DNA of 7,108 nt from CAVQGZ01 sp964356295 (GTDB lineage: Bacteria; Actinomycetota; Actinomycetes; Jiangellales; Jiangellaceae), in assembly GCA_964356295.1 (NCBI GenBank), contig CAYHHE010000105.1, positions 1 through 7,108 on the forward strand, written 5' to 3'. Below are positions 1 through 5,011 of the stretch, piece after piece (the stretch's first letter is position 1; every line of letters starts with the position of its first letter). The notes under the pieces were generated by a model, which made no database searches, was not told where the DNA came from, and was given only the letters and a program-made list of their open reading frames with translations. Both the position numbers and the translations under genes were made by a program.

Positions 1-28
1 AGCCGGCTGTCAAGCCTGGTCAACCACC

Positions 29-66
29 GCGACGGTGACTCGCGGGCCTGGCTAGGGTCCCGGGTC
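29..66 (+). promoter_or_regulatory. Promoter of the aldo/keto reductase gene, probably leaderless
   Basis: A TAGGGT hexamer at 53-58 fits the actinobacterial TAnnnT -10 consensus, and exactly 8 nt separate it from the ATG at 67. Transcription would therefore start at or within about 2 nt of the start codon. A weak -35 candidate, GCGACG at 29-34, lies 18 nt upstream. There is no purine-rich Shine-Dalgarno before the ATG. The -10 and its spacing are seen directly; leaderless transcription is inferred. Confidence 0.6.
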
Positions 67-1080
67 ATGGAGTTCCGACACCTGGGCCGGTCCGGCCTGA
101 AGATCAGCGAGATCACCTACGGGAACTGGATCACCCACGGCGGTCAGGTCGACGACGGCACGGCACAGGCGTGCGTGCGTGCCGCCCTGGACGCGGGCAT
201 CACGTCCTTCGACACCGCCGACGTCTACATGAACGGGGCCGCCGAGGAGGTACTCGGCCGGGCGCTGTCGGGAGAGCGGCGGGAGTCGCTGGAGATCTTC
301 ACCAAGGTGTTCTGGCCGACCGGGCCGAAGGGCCCCAACGACTGCGGGCTGAGCCGCAAGCACATCCGCGAGTCGATCGACGCCTCGCTGCGACGGCTGC
401 GCACCGACTACGTCGAGCTGTACCAGGCCCACCGGTTCGACGTCGAGACCCCGCTCGAGGAGACGATGCAGGCCTTCGCCGACGTCGTCCGGGCCGGCAA
501 GGCCCTCTACATCGGGGTGTCGGAGTGGACCGCCGAGCAGATCCGCGCCGCCGCAGCGCTGGCGCGCGAGCTGAAGGTGCCGTTGGTCTCCAGCCAGCCG
601 CAGTACTCGATGCTGTGGCGGGTCATCGAGGCCGAGGTGGTGCCCGCCTGCCGGGAGGAGGGCCTGTCGCAGATCGTGTGGTCACCGGTCGCGCAGGGTG
701 TGCTCGCCGGCAAGTACGCCCCGGGAGAGGAGCCCCCGGCCGGGTCACGAGCCACCGACACCGCGGGCGGGGGCGCTGCCTTCGTCAAGGGCTGGATGTC
801 CGATGAGGTCCTCACCCGGGTGCAGGGGCTGCGGATCATCGCCGACCATGCGGGCCTGACGATGGCCCAGCTCGCGGTCGCCTGGGTCCTGCAGAACGAC
901 AACGTGGCAGCGGCCATCATCGGCGCCTCCCGCCCGGAGCAGGTGGCCGAGAACGTCAGGGCATGCGGGGTGCGGCTGGACGCCGACACGATGGCTGCCA
1001 TCGACTCCGCGCTGGCCGGCGTGGTGGTCAGCGACCCGGGCCGCACCGCAGCGATGGCACCGAGGAGGCGTCCGAGCTGA
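67..1080 (+). CDS. Aldo/keto reductase, voltage-gated K+ channel beta-subunit-like family
   Basis: Predicted cytosolic NADPH-dependent oxidoreductase with a TIM-barrel fold, reducing aldehydes or ketones; the physiological substrate cannot be read from the sequence. The 337 residues match the family length. The AKR catalytic tetrad is visible as Asp49 and Tyr54 (in FDTADVY), Lys80 (in FTKVFW) and His122 (in YQAHRFD). His122 aligns with the Asn found in mammalian Kv-beta. Other Kv-beta-like stretches are the GVSEWT strand near residue 150, SQPQYSML near 176-183, WSPVAQGVLAGKY near 205-217, and the C-terminal IIGASRPEQVAEN cofactor-binding segment near 284-296. The ATG at 67 gives the canonical MEFRHLGRSGL N-terminus, so this start is secure. 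No neighbour points to its pathway. It converges on a small minus-strand gene 23 bp downstream. The family is certain; the substrate is unknown. Confidence 0.93.
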   Translation: MEFRHLGRSGLKISEITYGNWITHGGQVDDGTAQACVRAALDAGITSFDTADVYMNGAAEEVLGRALSGERRESLEIFTKVFWPTGPKGPNDCGLSRKHIRESIDASLRRLRTDYVELYQAHRFDVETPLEETMQAFADVVRAGKALYIGVSEWTAEQIRAAAALARELKVPLVSSQPQYSMLWRVIEAEVVPACREEGLSQIVWSPVAQGVLAGKYAPGEEPPAGSRATDTAGGGAAFVKGWMSDEVLTRVQGLRIIADHAGLTMAQLAVAWVLQNDNVAAAIIGASRPEQVAENVRACGVRLDADTMAAIDSALAGVVVSDPGRTAAMAPRRRPS

Positions 1081-1089
1081 CCGGGCGGT

Positions 1090-1104
1090 GCGCGGCGTCC
1101 GCGC
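1090..1104. terminator. Candidate bidirectional GC hairpin between convergent genes
   Basis: GCGCGG (1090-1095) and CCGCGC (1099-1104) form a perfect 6-bp stem with a 3-nt loop in the 23-bp gap between the convergent aldo/keto reductase and the 75-residue gene. It just touches the latter's stop codon. No U-tract follows on either strand, so it would be a U-less hairpin of the kind proposed for actinobacteria. GC-rich DNA makes short stems common, so support is moderate. Confidence 0.35.
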
Positions 1105-1331
1105 TAGTGGTCGGCCGGCGGGTGCAGGCTCATCGGCCCGTAGACCTTGCGATCGCCCTCGAACAGGCTCACCTGATCCACCCCGGCGTCCAGCAGCTCG
1201 CGCCAGGACTCGCCGATGAACGTCTCCGCCTCGGCCTGATTGGGGAACGTCCCGGGCGCAGGCGCCGACGCCGCAGGCTCCGACCCGTCCGCGCGCATGT
1301 ACGACCATCGCCAGGTTCCACTTGCTGCCAC
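1104..1331 (-). CDS. Conserved 75-residue actinobacterial protein, function unknown
   Basis: I recognise this as a small actinobacterial family of unassigned function. The protein has a Trp/Tyr-rich beginning (TWRWSYMRADG, residues 6-16). A Pro/Ala-rich loop follows, then a probable helix containing FPNQAEAETFIGESWREL (29-46), then DAGVDQVSLFEGDRKVYGPMSLHP (48-71). It has no signal peptide, membrane segment, Cys pair or catalytic motif. I chose the GTG at 1329-1331 because it precedes the conserved Trp-rich segment and because a TAGGTT box lies 7 nt upstream. The open frame continues far beyond this point through the cobU gene, but that extension is antisense overprinting. It is convergent with the aldo/keto reductase and divergent from the cobalamin operon; neither pairing indicates a function. 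Confidence 0.72.
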   Translation of the reverse strand: MAASGTWRWSYMRADGSEPAASAPAPGTFPNQAEAETFIGESWRELLDAGVDQVSLFEGDRKVYGPMSLHPPADH

Positions 1332-1338
1332 GGCGAGC

Positions 1339-1368
1339 AACCTAACGATGCCCGGCTGTGCGTGCCCA
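1339..1368 (-). promoter_or_regulatory. Leaderless promoter of the 75-residue gene
   Basis: On the minus strand TAGGTT (1344-1339) stands 7 nt before the GTG at 1331. TGGGCA (1368-1363) lies 18 nt further upstream as a 4-of-6 match to TTGACA. No Shine-Dalgarno lies between the -10 and the GTG. This is one of four starts in the window with this arrangement. Confidence 0.5.
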
Positions 1369-1376
1369 CCCGGCAT
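1348..1376. repeat. Imperfect inverted repeat in the divergent gap before the cobU fusion gene
   Basis: ATGCCcGG (1348-1355) and CCcGGCAT (1369-1376) pair over 7 of 8 positions across a 13-nt spacer. The repeat spans the -35 region of the minus-strand gene and lies 36 bp upstream of the cobU fusion start, so it could be an operator. The 81-bp gap is too short for a cobalamin riboswitch, so any B12 control here would need another mechanism. Its role is inferred from position only. Confidence 0.3.
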
Positions 1377-1412
1377 GCTCGCGCGCGCCTGCGGTGCTGG
1401 TGAGGCGGCACG

Positions 1413-2822
1413 GTGGACGTCGTCCTGCTCGGGTCCGGTGCGGCCGACGGGTGGCCCAACCCGTTCTGCGGCTGCGCGTCCTGCCGCGCGCAGCGCACCA
1501 GCGGGGCGCGCCGGGTCAGCACCGCCGCGCTGGTCGACGACGTGCTGCTGCTCGACCTCGGGCCCGACACGGCGCGCCAGGCCGACAGGCTCGACCGGCG
1601 GCTGGAGCGGGTGCGCCACGTCCTGGTCACCCATGCGCACCCTGACCACTGCGACCCGGCGAGTCTGCTGTGGCGGCAGTGGGCGGGGGTGTCCGGCCCG
1701 CTGGAGGTGGTGGGGCCGGGCTCGGTGATCGCCTTGGTGCGTGCCTGGGTAGGCGAGGACCCCACCCTGCGGCTGCGGGAGGCCTCCCCCGGTGAGTCGT
1801 TGACCCTGGGCGAGTACACCGTGCGCCCGATGGCCGCCGCGCACGAGGTCGAGTGCCTGCTGTACGAGGTCACCGACTCCGACGGGGTGCGGCTGCTGTA
1901 CGCGACGGACACCGGTCCACTTCCCGAGCCCACCCTGGACGCGCTCGCGGGTGCGCCGCTGGACCTGCTGCTGCTCGAGGAGACCTTCGGCACCCGCACC
2001 GCGCACGGCACGGGTCACCACGACCTGGCGAGCTTCCCGGCGACGTTGGCCCGGCTGCGGGCCGCGGGCGCTGTCACCGCCACGACCGAGGTCGTCGCGG
2101 TCCACCTCGGTCACCACAACCCGCCGGAGCCGGAGCTGGCTGGTCTGCTCTCCGGCTGGGGCGCGCGCGCCGGGCAGGACGGGATGCACCTGACGGTGCC
2201 ACGACCCCTGCCGGCCGATCCGCTGCCGGCCGATCCGCTGCCGGCCGAGGGGAGCGCCGGGCAGGCCGGTCAGCGCACGCTGCTGCTCGGCGGGGCCCGC
2301 TCGGGCAAGAGCCGAGCCGCCGAGGCGATGCTGGCCGCCGAGCCGGAGGTGGTCTACCTCGCCACCGCTGCACAGTCGGCCGACGACCCTGACTGGGCGG
2401 CCCGGGTGACCGCCCACCGGCAGCGGCGACCGTCGCGGTGGACGACGGTGGAGAGCACCGACGTCGCCGGAGTTCTCGACCGGCCGGGCCCACCCGTCCT
2501 GGTGGACTGCCTGACGCTGTGGCTGACGAGCGTGCTGGACCGGGTGCAGGCCTGGGACGAGGCCCGATGGTCCGCGCAGGGCCGGGACGAGGTGCGGGCA
2601 GAGATCGACACCCTGGTGGCGGCATGGCGGCGGACGTCCCGCACGGTCGTGGCAGTGAGCAACGAGGTCGGCTCGGGGGTGGTCCCGCAGACGTGGTCGG
2701 GCCGGTTGTTCCGCGACGAGCTCGGGCGCCTCAACCGGCTGGTGGCGGCCGAGTCCGACCGGGTCGACCTCGTGGTCGCCGGCCGGCGGCTGCCGCTGCG
2801 TCCCGGGCTGGGGATGCAGTGA
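1413..2822 (+). CDS. cobU: Fusion: PhnP-like metallo-beta-lactamase hydrolase + adenosylcobinamide kinase/guanylyltransferase (CobU)
   Basis: This is a 469-residue cytosolic two-domain protein. Residues 1-263 are a PhnP-like metallo-beta-lactamase domain. It has Cys19, Cys21 and Cys24 (structural zinc site, with His234), the HxHxDH motif at 74-79, His144, Asp166, His202 (in GHHDL) and His231. All of these align with E. coli PhnP, a cyclic phosphodiesterase. A PLPAD-repeat linker (266-279) follows. Residues 287-469 are a full-length CobU, which phosphorylates adenosylcobinamide and transfers GMP to it. Visible here are the P-loop GGARSGKS (293-300), the probable guanylylated His335 (in TAHRQRRP), VDCLTLWLT (364-372), VSNEVGSGVVP (415-425) and FRDELGRLN (433-441). 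The GTG at 1413 gives the usual PhnP start; GAGG at 1402-1405 is a reasonable Shine-Dalgarno. The stop overlaps the cobT start by 4 bp, implying translational coupling. The CobU function is firm; the hydrolase substrate is unknown. Confidence 0.92.
   Translation: MDVVLLGSGAADGWPNPFCGCASCRAQRTSGARRVSTAALVDDVLLLDLGPDTARQADRLDRRLERVRHVLVTHAHPDHCDPASLLWRQWAGVSGPLEVVGPGSVIALVRAWVGEDPTLRLREASPGESLTLGEYTVRPMAAAHEVECLLYEVTDSDGVRLLYATDTGPLPEPTLDALAGAPLDLLLLEETFGTRTAHGTGHHDLASFPATLARLRAAGAVTATTEVVAVHLGHHNPPEPELAGLLSGWGARAGQDGMHLTVPRPLPADPLPADPLPAEGSAGQAGQRTLLLGGARSGKSRAAEAMLAAEPEVVYLATAAQSADDPDWAARVTAHRQRRPSRWTTVESTDVAGVLDRPGPPVLVDCLTLWLTSVLDRVQAWDEARWSAQGRDEVRAEIDTLVAAWRRTSRTVVAVSNEVGSGVVPQTWSGRLFRDELGRLNRLVAAESDRVDLVVAGRRLPLRPGLGMQ
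2208..2248 (+). repeat. 15-bp tandem repeat, about 2.7 copies, in the interdomain linker of the fusion
   Basis: The unit CTGCCGGCCGATCCG occurs at 2208-2222 and 2223-2237, identical at every base, with a partial copy at 2238-2248. It encodes PLPAD-PLPAD-PLPAE exactly between the hydrolase and CobU domains. Because the unit is a multiple of three, copy-number change would lengthen or shorten the linker without breaking the frame. The lack of synonymous differences suggests recent duplication. Confidence 0.9.
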
Positions 2823-3886
2823 CTGGCCCCGACCTGGCCGAGCTCGCCGCATCGATGCCCAGCCCGGACCCCGAGCAGCGCCGTGCTGCGCTGGCGCGGT
2901 GGGACCTGCTGGCCAAGCCGCCCGGGTCGCTGGGCCGCCTCGAGGAGCTCGGCGCGTGGGTGTGTGCGACGCAGGGTCGATGCCCGCCGCAGCCGCTGGA
3001 CGACGTGGCTGTGGTGGTGTTCGCCGGGGACCACGGGATTGCCTCCCAGGGCGTGTCCGCGTACCCCAGCGACATCACTGCGGCGATGGTGCGGACGTTC
3101 GTCGCCGGCGGGGCAGCGGTCAACGTGCTGGCCCGCCTGGTGGGTGCCGAGGTCAGGGTGCTCGACATGTCGGTGGACGCGGACCTGTCCGACCTCGGGC
3201 CAGGCGTCGTGGGGCACAAGGTGCGCCGCGGCACCGAGCCCATCGACACCACCGACGCGATGACCCTGCAGGAGGCCGTCCAGGGGTTCCAGGCAGGCCG
3301 GGCGGTGGCCGACGAGGCCGTGGACTCCGGCGTCCAGCTGCTCGTCGTGGGCGACATGGGCATCGGGAACACCACCCCGGCCGCCGTGCTGACCGGACTG
3401 CTCACCCGCAGCGAGGTCGTCGACGTCGTTGGACGTGGCACCGGTGTGGACGACGCCGGCTGGATGCGCAAGGCCGCCGCGGTCCGCGACGCCATGTTCC
3501 GGGCGCGCGGGCGCACCGGGGACCCGATGGACCTGGTCGCCGCCGTGGGTGGCCCCGATCTGGCCGCGATGAGCGGGTTCCTCGTCCAGGCCGCGTGGCG
3601 GCGGACCCCCGTCGTGCTGGACGGCGTGGTCAGCGGGGCCGCGGCGTTGCTGGCCCAGCGGGTGTCGTTCAGGTCACCGCGCTGGTTCCAGGCCGGTCAC
3701 CTCTCGGTGGAGCCGGCGCACGCCAAGGCCCTCGACCGGCTGGGCCTGGACCCGCTGGTGGAGGCGGGGATGCGTCTGGGTGAGGGGACCGGTGCCCTGG
3801 TGGCCATCCCCCAGGTGCGCGCAGCCGCAGCCCTGCTGGCCGAGATGTCCCTGCTCAGCGAGGTGGTCAGCCTGCAGGAGAGGTGA
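2819..3886 (+). CDS. cobT: Nicotinate-nucleotide--dimethylbenzimidazole phosphoribosyltransferase (CobT)
   Basis: CobT transfers phosphoribose from nicotinate mononucleotide to 5,6-dimethylbenzimidazole, giving alpha-ribazole 5'-phosphate for the lower loop of cobalamin. The 355-residue length is normal for the family. Motifs are LLAKPPGSLGRLEEL (30-44), VVFAGDHGIASQGVSAYP (66-83), GDMGIGNTTPAA (178-189), VGRGTGVDD (204-212), LDGVVSGAAALLA (267-279) and LGEGTGA (320-326), which holds the catalytic Glu322. The GTG at 2819 overlaps the upstream TGA in a GTGA junction, with a GGGG run at 2810-2813 as a possible Shine-Dalgarno; the family N-terminus supports this start over the longer open frame upstream. 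It is co-transcribed and probably translationally coupled with cobU. Its last 20 bp overlap the 3' end of convergent gcvT. No cobS or cobC follows. Confidence 0.95.
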   Translation: MTGPDLAELAASMPSPDPEQRRAALARWDLLAKPPGSLGRLEELGAWVCATQGRCPPQPLDDVAVVVFAGDHGIASQGVSAYPSDITAAMVRTFVAGGAAVNVLARLVGAEVRVLDMSVDADLSDLGPGVVGHKVRRGTEPIDTTDAMTLQEAVQGFQAGRAVADEAVDSGVQLLVVGDMGIGNTTPAAVLTGLLTRSEVVDVVGRGTGVDDAGWMRKAAAVRDAMFRARGRTGDPMDLVAAVGGPDLAAMSGFLVQAAWRRTPVVLDGVVSGAAALLAQRVSFRSPRWFQAGHLSVEPAHAKALDRLGLDPLVEAGMRLGEGTGALVAIPQVRAAAALLAEMSLLSEVVSLQER

Positions 3887-4964
3887 TCACGAACGGAGGC
3901 TTGGTGACGACGAACCGTCCGGGACGACCCCGCACGTCCACCTCCACGACCTCCCCGTCACCGATGGCGGCAGCCAGCAGCGCCAGCCCGATCCCGACCC
4001 TGAGCGTGGGCGAGAAGGTGCCGCTGGTGACATACCCGATCTCGGCCCCCTCCGACGACCGCACGGTCATCCCCGGCCGCGGGATGGACCGGTCCTGCGC
4101 GAGCAGCCCACGCAGCAACCGCCGGGGGCCGGCGTCCCGCTCTGACTCGAGGGCCGCCTTGCCGACGAATGCGGGCTTGTCCCAGCCGACCGCCCAGCGC
4201 AGTCGTGCCTGCACGGGCGTGATGTCGCGCGACAGGTCCTGGCCGTGCAGCGGGTAGCCCATCTCGGTGCGCAGGGTGTCGCGGGCGCCCAGGCCGCAGG
4301 GCTGGATGCCCAGGGCGTCTGCGGCGTCGAGCAGGGCGTCCCACACGGCGCCGGCCCGCTCGGACTCCACCAGCAGCTCGTAGCCCCGCTCGCCGGTGTA
4401 GCCGGTGCGGCACACGGTCACCGGGACACCCCGCCAGGTGGCCTCGTGGAAGGCCATGTAGTCCAGGGAGGTCGCCAGGCCGATCGCGGACATGGCTGCG
4501 TCGCTCGACGGGCCCTGGACGGCGATGATCGCCACGTCGTGGTGCCGGTCGAGCACCTGCACGTCCGCAGGCGCGGTCACGCGCAGCCGGTCCGCCACTG
4601 CGGTCGCGTTGGCGGCGTTGGGCACCAGCCGCAGCCGACTGGGCGTATGCAAGTACACGATGAGGTCGTCCACGACCCCGCCGGTGTCGTCGCAGCACAG
4701 CGTGTACTGCGCCTGGCCGGGGCCGATCCGGCGCAGGTCGTTGGTGAGCACCTGGTCGACCAGGGCCGCCGCGTGCGGGCCGACCACGTCCAACGTGCCC
4801 AGGTGGCTCACGTCGAACACACCGACCCGCTGGCGGACTGCGGCGTGCTCCTCCACCACACCGCTGTACTGCAGCGGCATCTCCCAGCCGGCGAAGGGCG
4901 CCATCCGCGCCCCGAGAGCCACGTGACGGTCATGAAGGGGGGAGCGGTGCAGGTCCTCGGCCAC
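3867..4964 (-). CDS. gcvT: Aminomethyltransferase, glycine cleavage system T-protein
   Basis: The T-protein takes the aminomethyl group from lipoylated H-protein, releases ammonia and forms 5,10-methylenetetrahydrofolate. Its 365 residues match the E. coli enzyme (364). The N-terminal folate-binding region has SPLHDRHVALGARMAPFAGWEMP (8-30), FDVSHLG (50-56), GGVVDDLIVY with the Asp99-Asp100 pair containing the catalytic acid (95-104), VQGPSS (149-154), TGYTGERGYE (187-196) and GLGARDTLRTEMGYPLHGQDL (224-244). The C-terminal barrel has GYVTSGTFSPTL (310-321) and ends GRFVVTKPPFV plus six residues. GTG at 4964 is chosen because it gives a normal N-terminus and has a -10 box 8 nt upstream with no Shine-Dalgarno. 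It is transcribed alone, divergent from pepA, and its last six codons and stop are antisense to the end of cobT. gcvH and gcvP are not in the window. Confidence 0.95.
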   Translation of the reverse strand: MAEDLHRSPLHDRHVALGARMAPFAGWEMPLQYSGVVEEHAAVRQRVGVFDVSHLGTLDVVGPHAAALVDQVLTNDLRRIGPGQAQYTLCCDDTGGVVDDLIVYLHTPSRLRLVPNAANATAVADRLRVTAPADVQVLDRHHDVAIIAVQGPSSDAAMSAIGLATSLDYMAFHEATWRGVPVTVCRTGYTGERGYELLVESERAGAVWDALLDAADALGIQPCGLGARDTLRTEMGYPLHGQDLSRDITPVQARLRWAVGWDKPAFVGKAALESERDAGPRRLLRGLLAQDRSIPRPGMTVRSSEGAEIGYVTSGTFSPTLRVGIGLALLAAAIGDGEVVEVDVRGRPGRFVVTKPPFVITSPAG

Positions 4965-4972
4965 GGGGCGCC

Positions 4973-4978
4973 ACCCTA
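4973..4978 (-). promoter_or_regulatory. -10 box of gcvT, leaderless
   Basis: TAGGGT on the minus strand (4978-4973) is followed by 8 nt and then the gcvT GTG at 4964. This is the same hexamer and spacing as upstream of the aldo/keto reductase. No convincing -35 is seen; the expected zone (about 4996-5002) is occupied by the pepA -10. The 47-bp gap excludes a glycine riboswitch here. Confidence 0.55.
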
Positions 4979-4997
4979 CGACGTGCCCATGCGCGAA

Positions 4998-5003
4998 TAC
5001 GCT
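4998..5003 (+). promoter_or_regulatory. -10 box of pepA, leaderless
   Basis: TACGCT is followed by 8 nt and the pepA GTG at 5012. No Shine-Dalgarno is present (the intervening bases are pyrimidine-rich). The expected -35 zone (about 4974-4980) coincides with the gcvT -10, so the two promoters interlock back to back. Confidence 0.5.
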
Positions 5004-5011
5004 TCCCGCCC

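Noticed and set aside
1..37. AGCCGGCT palindrome (1-8) and a CACCG/CGGTG hairpin (25-37) at the window start
   Set aside because: The stems are short (4 and 5 bp) and expected by chance in GC-rich DNA. Without the upstream gene I cannot call a terminator or operator.
1332..2852. Long minus-strand open frame extending the 75-residue gene across most of the cobU fusion
   Set aside because: It is antisense to a well-recognised gene, Arg/Pro/Gly-rich with no domain, and is explained by GC-rich codon bias opening the antisense frame.
2354..3217. Minus-strand open frame antisense to cobU and cobT
   Set aside because: Composition is typical of a shadow frame and no motif is recognisable; both sense genes are certain.
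4594..4600. GCCACTG, resembling the B12-box core of cobalamin riboswitches
   Set aside because: It lies inside gcvT coding sequence on the antisense strand, with none of the surrounding riboswitch architecture and no gene start nearby.
4965..5011. Possible glycine riboswitch ahead of gcvT
   Set aside because: The gap is 47 bp and the predicted transcript has essentially no leader, so there is no space for an aptamer.
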